Assembly: GCF_003977605.1 (NCBI RefSeq)
Contig: NZ_RYYU01000001.1
Coordinates: forward strand, 2,420,600-2,484,599
Reading direction: 5' to 3'
Length of the DNA: 64,000 bases
DNA from: Prevotella koreensis
GTDB lineage: Bacteria > Bacteroidota > Bacteroidia > Bacteroidales > Bacteroidaceae
The notes under the pieces are model-generated. The model saw nothing but the letters and a program-made list of their open reading frames with translations, did not search any database and had not been told where the DNA came from. Position numbers and translations under genes: made by a program. Below are positions 53,346 to 62,836 of this stretch, piece by piece; within the stretch, counting starts at the first letter, position 1, and each line of letters opens with the position of its first letter.

Positions 53346-55361
53346 ATGATAACCGGTTACCATAGCATATCGCGGATATTGATTTCGCTGCTTTTTCTGC
53401 TGCAAGCACCGGTGTTGGTGGCACAGGAGAACAGTCGCGAATGGGAGTCTCTTCTCAATGATGTACTGTCGATGGAAGACAGTGAGGAGGCATCATGGCA
53501 GGAGATTTACGACTTGTTGTGCGAACTGGAACAGCATCCTGTCGATTTGAACACCGCAACGCGCGAGGACATCGAAACCATTCCTTTTCTCACCGAAAGG
53601 CAGGTGATGGATATATGCGAGTATCTTTATAAATACGCCCCGATGAAAACACTCGGCGAACTGGCAATGATCGAGTCGCTCGACTATTACCGGCGCGAAC
53701 TGCTTCGGCACTTTGTGGTGCTCGGCGAGGTGGAAAGCGCAGGGTTTCCTAAGCCGGGAAACATAATGAAATATGGCGGACACGAAGTGCTGGCAACGGC
53801 AAAAGTGCCTTTCTATAAAAGACGAGGAGACGATAATGGGTATCTTGGTAGTCCGTATGGGCATTCCATAAAGTACACATTTTCCTATGGTCAGTATGTC
53901 AAGGCGGGACTGCTTGGGACGCAAGATGCGGGAGAACCGTTCCTCGCGAAGGGCAATTCCTTGGGTTATGACTTCTATTCCTATTATATACAACTGCGCA
54001 AAATGGGGCGGTTGAAGAGTCTTGTCATAGGGCGATATAAGGCAAGGTTCGGTATGGGACTTGTGATGAACAACGATTTCATGCTGGGGAAGAGCGTTTC
54101 GCTGCAGCAACTCGGCAGCAGGGCATACAACATTCGTGCACATTCTTCGCGAATGGAGACCGGATATTTGCAAGGCGTGGCGGCAACGGTGGGGTTGGTG
54201 AAAGGTCTTGATGCTACGGCTTTTGCGTCATTCAAATACATAGATGCCACGCTGAACAAGGATTCCACGATAGCAACGATTGTTGGCAGTGGCTATCACC
54301 GGACAACGAAGGAGATGGAAAAGAAGAACAATTCGTCGGTCTTTACGGCCGGCCTGAACCTTTCTTACCATAAGGCCGGGTGGCGCATCGGGGCAACGGG
54401 AATATTCTCGCATCTGTCGAGAGACATTCGTCCTAACGTTACCTCCGTTTTCCGTCGTTTCTATGCGGCAGGCAATAATTTCTGGAACGTGAGCATTAAC
54501 TACGCCTATGCTTCCCACAGGTGGCAACTGTCGGGAGAAACGGCGACCGGCGATTGTGGTGCGATGGCAACTATAAACACTGCTTCTTACAGACTTACGG
54601 GCGATGTGGACATAGTGGCATTGCAACGTTTCTACTCGAAAAAATACTACTCGCTTTACTCCGCCGGTTTCAGTGACGGAGGGAAAGTGCAGAATGAGAG
54701 TGGTGTTTATATGGGTGTCAACTGGCATCCGTCGGCAAATTTCCGACTGAATGGGTATTTTGATTTGGCCTATTTCCCTTGGCCTAAATTTCAGTCGTCA
54801 TTCGCTTCACACTCGTACGATGCTTTTGTTCAGACTTCATACATACGCGGACGGTGGGATTTTCTTGCACGTTATCGTATGAAAATCAAAGAGAAAGATA
54901 ATCAGAAGAAGACTGCACTCACAAACAGAGTGGAGCAGCGGGGTAGGGTGGCCGTGGGTTATGATGGCGGAATGTGGGCATCGAAGACGCAGGCAGACGT
55001 GTCTCATGTCTCTTATAAGGATAATGACTTCGGTTGGATGCTCGGCGAAACAGTGACGATGAAACCGCTACAATGGCTCTCGTTGGTGGGAAATGTGGCC
55101 TACTTCAATACCGATGGCTTCGACTCGCGCATATATGTATATGAGAAAGGACCTCTCTATTCTTTCAACTTCCCTTCGTTCTATGGCGAGGGCATACGTT
55201 ATTCTCTTTTCGTGCGTGCCGATTTCTCCAAGAATTTGATGCTCATAGCAAAATTCGCCACCACAAACTATTTCGACAGAAACACCATCGGGACAGGCCT
55301 CCGCAAGATAAACCGCTCCTCAATGACCGACCTCGACCTGCAACTGCGCTTGAAACTATGA
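53346..55361 (+). CDS. HhH-domain protein with outer-membrane barrel-like C-terminus
   Basis: 671 aa from the ATG at 53346; an upstream TTG is not needed. A signal peptide (ILISLLFLLQAPVLVAQ) is followed by ComEA-like helix-hairpin-helix segments (VDLNTATREDIETIPFL, and again YKYAPMKTLGELAMIESL). The last 500 residues are rich in alternating aromatic/polar strands such as YFDLAYFPWPKFQ and look like a beta-barrel. Such fusions are common in Bacteroidales and uncharacterised; a link to DNA binding at the surface is inference. Confidence 0.78.
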   Translation: MITGYHSISRILISLLFLLQAPVLVAQENSREWESLLNDVLSMEDSEEASWQEIYDLLCELEQHPVDLNTATREDIETIPFLTERQVMDICEYLYKYAPMKTLGELAMIESLDYYRRELLRHFVVLGEVESAGFPKPGNIMKYGGHEVLATAKVPFYKRRGDDNGYLGSPYGHSIKYTFSYGQYVKAGLLGTQDAGEPFLAKGNSLGYDFYSYYIQLRKMGRLKSLVIGRYKARFGMGLVMNNDFMLGKSVSLQQLGSRAYNIRAHSSRMETGYLQGVAATVGLVKGLDATAFASFKYIDATLNKDSTIATIVGSGYHRTTKEMEKKNNSSVFTAGLNLSYHKAGWRIGATGIFSHLSRDIRPNVTSVFRRFYAAGNNFWNVSINYAYASHRWQLSGETATGDCGAMATINTASYRLTGDVDIVALQRFYSKKYYSLYSAGFSDGGKVQNESGVYMGVNWHPSANFRLNGYFDLAYFPWPKFQSSFASHSYDAFVQTSYIRGRWDFLARYRMKIKEKDNQKKTALTNRVEQRGRVAVGYDGGMWASKTQADVSHVSYKDNDFGWMLGETVTMKPLQWLSLVGNVAYFNTDGFDSRIYVYEKGPLYSFNFPSFYGEGIRYSLFVRADFSKNLMLIAKFATTNYFDRNTIGTGLRKINRSSMTDLDLQLRLKL

Positions 55362-55393
55362 TGTCCCATCCTCATCTCAACCCATAAACCGCT

Positions 55394-55479
55394 CGCAATT
55401 TCGCCCGTTTTGCAAACCAATTTCGCCCAATTTGCCCTGCAATTTCGCCCAAATTGGTCAGTAATTTCGCCCAATTTGC
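55394..55479. repeat. Intergenic palindromic repeat, copy 3
   Basis: Four modules of the same family: GCAATTTCGCCCGTTTTGC, ACCAATTTCGCCCAATTTGC, GCAATTTCGCCCAAATTGG and AATTTCGCCCAATTTGC. Here all run in the same direction. It lies between the convergent HhH and LuxR genes. Confidence 0.8.
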
Positions 55480-55611
55480 AGCATGAAAGTTTGTCTTTTA
55501 TATAAAATTTTATGATGATTTTTTATCCCGAACTTGCGTAGTTTCCTTCTTTTCTTTCGTTCCGGTCTTTATCTAACTTCCTTTTGCTTTTTCTACTCCG
55601 TTCGAAACCTT

Positions 55612-56613
55612 TTATTTCTTCTCTTTCTCATCTCCCACAAGGAACGTACGTAGGTCAGTATTCCTATCTAAGCCGAGTTTCTTACGGATGTTTCCACGCA
55701 CCGTACTTACGTTGCTGATGGATTTTCCTGTGATGATGGCTATCTCACTTACCGGTTTGCCACAAGCGACCAGTCGGCACACCTCAAGTTCAACTTTGGA
55801 AAGCGTAGGAAACTTCTGAGCGAAGTCTTGCCGTTCGGCCTCGTATTTCTTCTGCAACATCTCTGCCGCCCGAAGGAGGTTCTGTTTCTTCCGGTCGTCA
55901 AGCAGTTCGAAAAGGAGAAATTCATAATTTTCATATGGTTTCCGATCTTTGCAGAGTTCGAGAAAAGCATCCAACTCCTCCTGCGTGATGCGGAGTGTCC
56001 GTAAAATATTGGTCTGAAAAGTTTGCCAATTTTTGTTTTCCTGCTGAATATCGCGTGCGTTACGTTGGCTGACGGCGGAAAGCAGACATGTACTGATACT
56101 GAGCACGGAGAACAACAGAACAAACTGCGGGCCAATGGCTCCACTACCATAAAATGCGGCAAAGAAGAGAGTACCAAGGCTAATGCCCAAAACATAGAAC
56201 GAGGCTCGTGGAACAAAACCCAAGACGAGATAGAGCAGAATAGTGTAGGAACCTATCTGGTTGCCAATCACCATCATCTCATAGTCTGGCGGACGAATGA
56301 TGACGAGATAGACGATACGGATGGATTCCATCATCTGCGCTATAATAGAATAGGTGGAAATTGCCTGTACTAATGAAATCCACCTATTTAAATAGAGCAT
56401 GATGAAGGTAAGGGTGATCAAGACTGTCAAAAATGAGATAGTCCGCAATACGGGTAGTTCCAGACCAACAAAGCCAATGAGGTGTAGAAGCATGAGGACG
56501 ATCGTCAGCGACGAACCCGTCATGAACACCAGCAATCGGATGTGCTCTTCGTTGTCGCGACTGCGCTCTTTGACGAATTTCTTTAACAAAGTAACGAGGG
56601 ATAACTCTTTCAT
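55612..56613 (-). CDS. Membrane-bound LuxR-type regulator
   Basis: 333 aa. Six to seven hydrophobic helices fill residues about 25-195. A short coiled segment leads to the C-terminal LuxR HTH (LSKVELEVCRLVACGKPVSEIA, with the recognition helix near ISNVSTVRGNIRKKLG). It looks like a one-component membrane regulator that binds DNA from the membrane, but the signal is unknown. Promoter: TTG (minus, 56744-56746), 20 bp, TACCTTTG (56716-56723). It is divergent from the 1196-aa surface protein. Confidence 0.82.
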   Translation of the reverse strand: MKELSLVTLLKKFVKERSRDNEEHIRLLVFMTGSSLTIVLMLLHLIGFVGLELPVLRTISFLTVLITLTFIMLYLNRWISLVQAISTYSIIAQMMESIRIVYLVIIRPPDYEMMVIGNQIGSYTILLYLVLGFVPRASFYVLGISLGTLFFAAFYGSGAIGPQFVLLFSVLSISTCLLSAVSQRNARDIQQENKNWQTFQTNILRTLRITQEELDAFLELCKDRKPYENYEFLLFELLDDRKKQNLLRAAEMLQKKYEAERQDFAQKFPTLSKVELEVCRLVACGKPVSEIAIITGKSISNVSTVRGNIRKKLGLDRNTDLRTFLVGDEKEKK

Positions 56614-57258
56614 TATTTTATTCTTTATATTCTTTATATTATATTGGGTTAAAAAGATAATGCTTACAAGGCGATGACAGTTTGTTACAAATTATCAAGC
56701 GTAAGTTATCTTTTACAAAGGTAAGGAAAAGTGGGAAAACTATCAAGTCGAATACCGTTTTTTTATATCGTTCTATTGTCAAGTAATCAAATTTGTTGAA
56801 AATATAAAATCTTTGCGATATTTTGCGACTGGTTTTTATAAACCATTGCGATTGTTTGTTTTTTATGCTTCTCTTTTTATTTCAAAACATATTAACTTTG
56901 CATTAAAATCAGATACATTCACTAATGACGAATTATCGATTTAATGAATATGCACTAATAATTATATTTTAAATGCGAAATAAAAACGAAAATAAAGAAA
57001 GTATGTAAAAAAAGTATATAAAAATATATGTTATGCAGAACATTTTTCAAAGAACAAGATTACCGCCAAGCAGATAGAAGACGAAACTGTCAATCTCATT
57101 TCTATCCGCAGAATACAAACTCGCGTACATAATCCATGAGGGTAGGCAAAGTGTCAACAAGAGTTTGAACGAACGCACGAGTATCCATACATGGAAACGT
57201 ATGAAATAAATATGGTAAATATGCATTTTTTTAACCAATAATTAAAATATCAACTATT
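56614..57258. other. Divergent interval between the LuxR gene and the 1196-aa surface protein
   Basis: It holds the LuxR promoter at the left and, on the plus strand, a -7 box TAACTTTG (56893-56900) without a good -33 element, which would give a leader of about 350 nt for the surface protein. Between 57040 and 57210 a coding-like stretch with stops (KITAKQIEDETVNLISIRR) suggests a decayed gene. Nothing else is recognisable. Confidence 0.45.
56716..56746 (-). promoter_or_regulatory. Promoter of the membrane-bound LuxR gene
   Basis: On the minus strand TTG (56744-56746), 20 bp, TACCTTTG (56716-56723). The leader is about 95 nt. Confidence 0.7.
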
Positions 57259-60200
57259 ATGAACAATTATCAAACATTTCAGTCTAAAGCTACGTGCAAA
57301 AAGATACTGACACTCTTCTTTGTCTTATTTGCACTGTGCTTGACAACGCACGCACAAAACGTGACCATCAGCCCTTCGTCGGGAAAATTGGTGGCCGGTC
57401 TCACCTATGACGGTGAAGTAGGATTCCAGAATGGCTGGAGTTCACTGTGGCGGCACAACCAACTGCCTCTGACACTCACGGTGTCGGATAAGAATCTCAT
57501 TACGGAGAGTGGAGTGTTGAAAGATCCTGCGGGTGACATCATTTTGGATGTCACTCAGAATCTCTATGTACTCATGTCGGGTTCTCCTCTTACTACGGAG
57601 TTCCACATGGGTATCTCGCTGCCAAAAGGCTATCGCTTTACAGGTTATCGCATCGTATTATTAAATAATAAGAATGGTGAAAGCATTGGCGGATTGAATG
57701 TAACCGGAATGGACAAGGTTTTCTATGAGACAGACAAAAACTTCGACTTTAATAATTATAAGAAGAAGACTGACAATATGCCTGCTCAGAACGAAGCGAA
57801 AGAATATGTGATTGAGCGCACCAGCATGACAGAAACCGACATGGGCAATAATCTCTATTTTTTGATGCATCATACGAAGGCAGGCTTTTATGCAGTTACG
57901 ATGAAGTCGTGTGAACTTTACTTTACAGCAGAAGGAGCATTCGATGCAAGCGTCAACCCCGGCAAGCCGACAAACATCATCAGCGAGGGGGTGAATATGG
58001 TTGGGTCTGCTTTCATGACCAGCAAACTCGACTTGGGTAAGATTGAGCCTCATACAAAAAACGGAGTGACTTTCTATAGTTACGATTTTAATAAAGTGAA
58101 GGAGTTGACGGCTCAGAACTGGCTCTATCAGGAAGATGCGGTAACTGCCGACAAGAAACTGCCTACAACAGCAGGCAGTGGTTCTATTCAGGCGTTGAAG
58201 AACGGTAACAACCTATATTACGCCTTGGGCAATAATACCTATTATATAGAAACGCCTACTTCAACCAAATCACAAGACGGAACCAATATTCCATTGGGTT
58301 ACCGCATAACAGGTGCCAAGATTAAATACCATTATGGTACCGAGGCTGGTTCTGGGTATGTCAATGAAAATGGTGTTGGGCAATCAGTAAGTGGAGACAT
58401 CAGGTTTGGCTCTTCATATTTAAGGCGAGATGCAACATGGGGACGTAGTCAAGGTTCCTGGGAATTTACCGCAGATGGTAAGTTGCGCAATAGGCGAAAA
58501 TCTTGGTCTTCTTATCATTATCTTTATGTTCATAAAGCAGGAGACATCTATTATGTATATAGTACAACCGATGCGAACCAAGCTTCTACTTTTTCTATTA
58601 GTGGAAACCGCATTAAGTATGGTAGTTTGTTCTTAGTACATACAGATGCCAACAATCCTCAGTTGACAACTTCGGATGCCAATGCTGCAACATGGAATCC
58701 TTCACCTAACAATAATGTCCTGAATCCGGCATTTAAGCCTTCTCCCTATACCTTGAAGATTTACAAGACCAACAAGGATAATGTGACACAAACGGTAAAT
58801 GTTACTGAGGGCGATGATAGCGAAGTAGTACTGACAAATCTTAACAACGATGCCATCAAATTCCAAGTTGAAGGATTAGCAGAGGACACCAAGGCACTCA
58901 TCACTTTTGAACTCACCCTTGAGGCACTCAACCCATTCATCAACTCTATAGACATCGTATGCCACTCGTTGGCAGATAATGGCCCTACGCTGATGCAGCA
59001 GTTTACCAGCAACGACTTCCAGGTGTCGGGTGGTAAGTTTATCTTCTATGTGCCGCAGGACTTCTTCGGCGGTGGCGAGCAGAAGTGCCGCTTCACTTTC
59101 GAGAATCTGTACAGCAAGTATGGCGATAACACTTATGGTAATGCAGACCCGCATCATGCTCGTTACTTCTTTGTGAAGTCACCTTATTATAATAATTACA
59201 ATGGCCAGCAGTACAGCACGACAGGAAACGAACCGGCTGCTGACAAGATTCATAGTGAGATGTGTGGCGACAAGCCATTCAAGTATAGCAATATTGACGC
59301 ACTTGATCCGAACAACACATCAGGTGGCAATACGACATTGGAAGAGTATCCCTACTCCGAGGCACTATACCTGGACCAGGGTGGTAGCTTCTCAAGCAAT
59401 ATCGTGCTTGCAGTGAACCAAGAGAAGCCCTGTTATCTGTTCACTGCCGACGAAACACGCTGGAACATTGCGCCTACCACGGCATGGGAGCATAGATACT
59501 ACGCATACTATCTGATGGATCTGAAATTGGAGACTAAGGACTATGTGGCTAAGTGTGAACTGACCAAACTCTATAACACTACTTGCTACAACAACGGTGC
59601 CGAAGCCGATCTGCCGATGTATGGCGGTGTGTTCAAGGCATTGGATGCCGTGACCCTTGCTGAGATCCCGAGCGAAAGTGCTTATCTCACTGTGCCGATG
59701 ATGAAACAGGCACTTATAAATGAACTAGCCGGCGTGGGGGCTACAGGTAAGCAGGTGCTCTACCTCGACTACACCAACCTCTACTCCGTCCATATTCCTG
59801 AAAAAACAGAAATGGACGCGATGAAGGCCGAACTCAATCCGAACTGCTTGATATTCTTCCCGGTACGCTCAAGTTTTAACGAGGACAACTATATCCAAAA
59901 GAAATTGAGCGGTGCTTTCCTCTCATGTCGGAATATAGTACTTACCGACCGCCAACCGTTCTATTCTCCTTATAAGATTACGGTGCCGGCCGAGAACTAC
60001 GCTACTTACACTCGACAAATAACCATCCCGAAGAACGGCAAGGTGGCCAATGCTACGTTAATCCTACCGTTCGCTTTGGATTTGCAAGCCGGTACACATA
60101 CCAACAGGGACAATCTATGCTCATTCACTGTGAGTAAGATGAATGCCAGCAACTGCTTGGCTATAGCAGAATCGGACGAAAACACTCCGCTCAACTATAT

Positions 60201-60849
60201 CGGTAATGCCTATTTCTCTCCTATAACCGAGTCAAAGACTGAGGCTAATGTGCCTTATATGGTAAAAGTGCTAAAGGCTCCAACCGACAATGCAATCTCG
60301 TTCATTGCTACACAGTATGGTGCCGAGGTAATCTCTACCAAGAACAGCAACATGGCAAGCGATTATACCTTTAAGGGAGAGTCGGCAACAGGTACCATAG
60401 CAGGCAGCACATATAATTTCACGAACTATGGCTCATACTCTGGAAAGAAAGTGAATAGGGATGAGCAGATTTTCTACTTCTCAAGGAATATGTATCTGAA
60501 TTCGAAGAATCTGCATCCGAGTTTACAGTATGTGTATGTATATCCGTTCCGTAGTTATTATAAGTATTCAGGTAGTGCCGGTGCCAAGGATTTGACAGCG
60601 TTGAACGTGCTCTATGGCGAGAATGATATTCCAACGGGTATCGATGAGGCTGCCGAGAAACCTGATATGGCTGTAATCGTAGGAAGCAGAACACTGACCT
60701 TCGCTACTACAACCGATAGGCAGATTCTGGTATTAAGAACCGATGGTACAATGGTCAATCGCCTTTCTATGAAGGCAGGGGAGACGCGTACTATCACATT
60801 GCCTGCAGGAGTGTATATTGTTAATGGAAAGAAAATCATCGTAAAATAA
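57259..60849 (+). CDS. Large secreted surface protein with GVYIVNGKK tail
   Basis: 1196 aa. A signal peptide (LTLFFVLFALCLTTHA) is followed by long beta-rich regions with aromatic and Asn-rich repeats and no catalytic motif I know. The C-terminus (LVLRTDGTMVNRL, then LPAGVYIVNGKKIIV) matches the tail of the 737-aa protein at 28601. An adhesin or structural role is likely but not shown. A 58-aa peptide gene follows after 14 bp. Its divergent neighbour is a membrane-bound regulator, a natural candidate to control it. Confidence 0.72.
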   Translation: MNNYQTFQSKATCKKILTLFFVLFALCLTTHAQNVTISPSSGKLVAGLTYDGEVGFQNGWSSLWRHNQLPLTLTVSDKNLITESGVLKDPAGDIILDVTQNLYVLMSGSPLTTEFHMGISLPKGYRFTGYRIVLLNNKNGESIGGLNVTGMDKVFYETDKNFDFNNYKKKTDNMPAQNEAKEYVIERTSMTETDMGNNLYFLMHHTKAGFYAVTMKSCELYFTAEGAFDASVNPGKPTNIISEGVNMVGSAFMTSKLDLGKIEPHTKNGVTFYSYDFNKVKELTAQNWLYQEDAVTADKKLPTTAGSGSIQALKNGNNLYYALGNNTYYIETPTSTKSQDGTNIPLGYRITGAKIKYHYGTEAGSGYVNENGVGQSVSGDIRFGSSYLRRDATWGRSQGSWEFTADGKLRNRRKSWSSYHYLYVHKAGDIYYVYSTTDANQASTFSISGNRIKYGSLFLVHTDANNPQLTTSDANAATWNPSPNNNVLNPAFKPSPYTLKIYKTNKDNVTQTVNVTEGDDSEVVLTNLNNDAIKFQVEGLAEDTKALITFELTLEALNPFINSIDIVCHSLADNGPTLMQQFTSNDFQVSGGKFIFYVPQDFFGGGEQKCRFTFENLYSKYGDNTYGNADPHHARYFFVKSPYYNNYNGQQYSTTGNEPAADKIHSEMCGDKPFKYSNIDALDPNNTSGGNTTLEEYPYSEALYLDQGGSFSSNIVLAVNQEKPCYLFTADETRWNIAPTTAWEHRYYAYYLMDLKLETKDYVAKCELTKLYNTTCYNNGAEADLPMYGGVFKALDAVTLAEIPSESAYLTVPMMKQALINELAGVGATGKQVLYLDYTNLYSVHIPEKTEMDAMKAELNPNCLIFFPVRSSFNEDNYIQKKLSGAFLSCRNIVLTDRQPFYSPYKITVPAENYATYTRQITIPKNGKVANATLILPFALDLQAGTHTNRDNLCSFTVSKMNASNCLAIAESDENTPLNYIGNAYFSPITESKTEANVPYMVKVLKAPTDNAISFIATQYGAEVISTKNSNMASDYTFKGESATGTIAGSTYNFTNYGSYSGKKVNRDEQIFYFSRNMYLNSKNLHPSLQYVYVYPFRSYYKYSGSAGAKDLTALNVLYGENDIPTGIDEAAEKPDMAVIVGSRTLTFATTTDRQILVLRTDGTMVNRLSMKAGETRTITLPAGVYIVNGKKIIVK

Positions 60850-60863
60850 AGGAGGACTGCCGT

Positions 60864-61040
60864 ATGAAAAAGATATATATTAAGCCTTTGATTGAAGTGA
60901 TTTACGCTGCTTGTCAGAATTCTATTCTCGAAGGAAGTTGGAACGACCATGCTGATGGAAAGCAGAACAATGATTTCTTTGATGAAGACATGGAAGGTGA
61001 TGAGCAAGAATTTGCACATTACGATGCTTGGAATGACTGA
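60864..61040 (+). CDS. Small peptide with KKxYIKPxIE leader-like N-terminus
   Basis: 58 aa. A strong Shine-Dalgarno (AAAGGAGGA, unusual in Bacteroidales) precedes the ATG at 60864 by 8 bp. The N-terminal MKKIYIKPLIEVI and the ILEGSW turn match a pattern I recall from many short Prevotella/Bacteroides peptides (MKKxYxxPxIxVxx followed by a Leu-x-x-Ser step). The C-terminal half is acidic and Asn/Asp-rich. It could be a ribosomal peptide precursor, a secreted short protein or a partner of the preceding surface protein. The coding call rests on RBS, length and family pattern. Confidence 0.65.
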   Translation: MKKIYIKPLIEVIYAACQNSILEGSWNDHADGKQNNDFFDEDMEGDEQEFAHYDAWND

Positions 61041-61179
61041 TAAACTATTTTCATTGTAAGTAAAGTTCTATAATATGAAAATAATTAGGTGATGAATAAG
61101 ATAAGTTCTTATTCTTGAAACATAGATGTTTGCAATGCTTACTCTATTTTAAGTAAGTGGAGAACATCAAACTGATATA

Positions 61180-61216
61180 AACCCCGAAAGTTAAACAAAA
61201 AACTTTCGGGGTTTTT
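61180..61216 (+). terminator. Terminator after the 1196-aa gene and its peptide
   Basis: A perfect 13-bp stem, AACCCCGAAAGTT (61180-61192) with AACTTTCGGGGTT (61201-61213), followed by TTTT. A strong intrinsic terminator. Confidence 0.92.
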
Positions 61217-61279
61217 TATTATGATAACAAAGAAAAGAAGAAAATGACCCATCATATTTGCAAAAATACTTGCAAAGTG

Positions 61280-61310
61280 TTGGATTTTTCATGTTTTATT
61301 TATATATTTG
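61280..61310 (+). promoter_or_regulatory. Promoter of the LRR protein gene
   Basis: TTG (61280-61282), 20 bp, then TATATTTG (61303-61310). The leader to the ATG at 61463 is about 145 nt, long enough for leader regulation, but I see no known riboswitch. Confidence 0.7.
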
Positions 61311-61462
61311 CCTTGCCCATAGTTTAATTTTCTTCTTCGTATCGCAACCGCTAAGATTTGAAAGTTAAACGGAATGGCAAAACTATGAGCAACATGTTGT
61401 TGCATGAGATCTTTTGAAATACTTTAGTTATTAACTGGTTGCGGAATTTAACACAAATATTT

Positions 61463-62653
61463 ATGAAAACACTATTTACAATTGCAGCCCTTGCGCTGGC
61501 GACAGTTTCTACAAATGCTACAAATGCTTTTCGTGCGGAAAAAGAAATGGTTGGCTTTAACATTAACGGAACAAACAGCAAGCACATAAGTCCGATGTTG
61601 AAGGTTGACAAAGAGCCCGTAACAGTAACCTTCAACTTAGAAAAAGGAGGCGCATTGAATGATTCTCTGGAAAAATATGACAGAAATTCTATTGAAGTTA
61701 TTATAATTACAGGTGAAATAAATGGCACAGATATCGCACATCTTACGGATTTGTCGAGGTCTTTCTATGGATATGGTGATCATGGGTCGCTACGAAAAAT
61801 TGACTTGTCTGGTGCGAACATCGTTTCCGGAGGTTCTTCGTATATAAGAGACGAAGACGGAAATGAGATTTATTCGTCTAATGATACCATTGGCGAAAGA
61901 ATGTTTTATGAATGTGTTAGACTAAATGAAGTAGTTTTGCCAACAGTAGCAAAATATATTGGTAAAAGTGCATTTGAATCTTGCAGAGCACTGAAATCTG
62001 TAACTATCCCTGAAACTGTAAAAGGCATTGGCGAATTTGCTTTCTATTATTGCGATTCTATTAATAATGTAGTGCTTGCAGAAGGCATTGAAGAGATTCC
62101 AAGATCTTCATTCTCTCGCTGTAAATGCCTTACATCTTTCGTTATCCCTTCAACGGTGAAGAAAATCGGACGAATGGCTTTCTTCGGTGCTTCTGCACTT
62201 GAGGAGATAAATATGCCTGAAGGTGTCGAGGAAATTGCATACGGTGCTTTCTCTGCTTGTAATTCTGCAACAAAAATCACTATTCCATCTACGGTCACAA
62301 AGATATACAACCTGGCATTCTCTAATTGCACCGCAGTGAAAACTATCAGTTCATATATTACAAACCCGACTGATGTAGCACAAGGTGATAATGTTTTTAC
62401 TAATGTGGATTATAAAAACTGTGTACTTATGGTTCCCGGAGGAACTAAAAAGTTATACCAAGAGGCTACGGCATTTTCAAACTTTATGACGATTACAGAA
62501 ATGACCACCGGTATTAATGATAAAACAACGGCAGGAAACGTAACAGAAATTGCAAGATATTCGTTGAGTGGTAACTTGCTGACTGCACCTGCGAAGGGTG
62601 TAAACATCGTGAAATATTCAGATGGTAAAACAGTGAAGGTTGTTGTGAGGTAA
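61463..62653 (+). CDS. BspA-like leucine-rich repeat protein
   Basis: 396 aa from the ATG at 61463; an upstream TTG would put residues before the signal peptide (MKTLFTIAALALATVSTNA). At least six LRR_5 repeats are seen, with signatures like IGKSAFESCRALKSVTIPE and IGRMAFFGASALEEINMPE. The C-terminus ends KYSDGKTVKVVVR, similar in position to the tails of the other secreted proteins. BspA-type proteins bind host matrix and other bacteria. Confidence 0.92.
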   Translation: MKTLFTIAALALATVSTNATNAFRAEKEMVGFNINGTNSKHISPMLKVDKEPVTVTFNLEKGGALNDSLEKYDRNSIEVIIITGEINGTDIAHLTDLSRSFYGYGDHGSLRKIDLSGANIVSGGSSYIRDEDGNEIYSSNDTIGERMFYECVRLNEVVLPTVAKYIGKSAFESCRALKSVTIPETVKGIGEFAFYYCDSINNVVLAEGIEEIPRSSFSRCKCLTSFVIPSTVKKIGRMAFFGASALEEINMPEGVEEIAYGAFSACNSATKITIPSTVTKIYNLAFSNCTAVKTISSYITNPTDVAQGDNVFTNVDYKNCVLMVPGGTKKLYQEATAFSNFMTITEMTTGINDKTTAGNVTEIARYSLSGNLLTAPAKGVNIVKYSDGKTVKVVVR

Positions 62654-62770
62654 TCATACTGCCAGAAACGTCAGCACATCTGTCTGGCAATCGAACAAAA
62701 TCAGTTCAGGGTTCTAATGACAGATTGAGATTAAAAGAATAATGTTTAGCTGACACCAATAAAAATGATT

Positions 62771-62813
62771 ATGAAGTTAACGATAGGCTTTCTTTTTCTA
62801 TCGTTAACTTCAT
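62771..62813. terminator. Terminator between LRR gene and fructokinase
   Basis: A perfect 16-bp stem, ATGAAGTTAACGATAG (62771-62786) with CTATCGTTAACTTCAT (62798-62813), followed by TTTT on the plus strand. It separates two convergent genes. Confidence 0.9.
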
Positions 62814-62836
62814 TTTTAGGGATAATCAAGAAAAGG

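Noticed and set aside
57047..57238. 63-aa minus-strand ORF upstream of the 1196-aa gene
   Set aside because: No start signal and no family likeness; the opposite strand looks more like decayed coding sequence.
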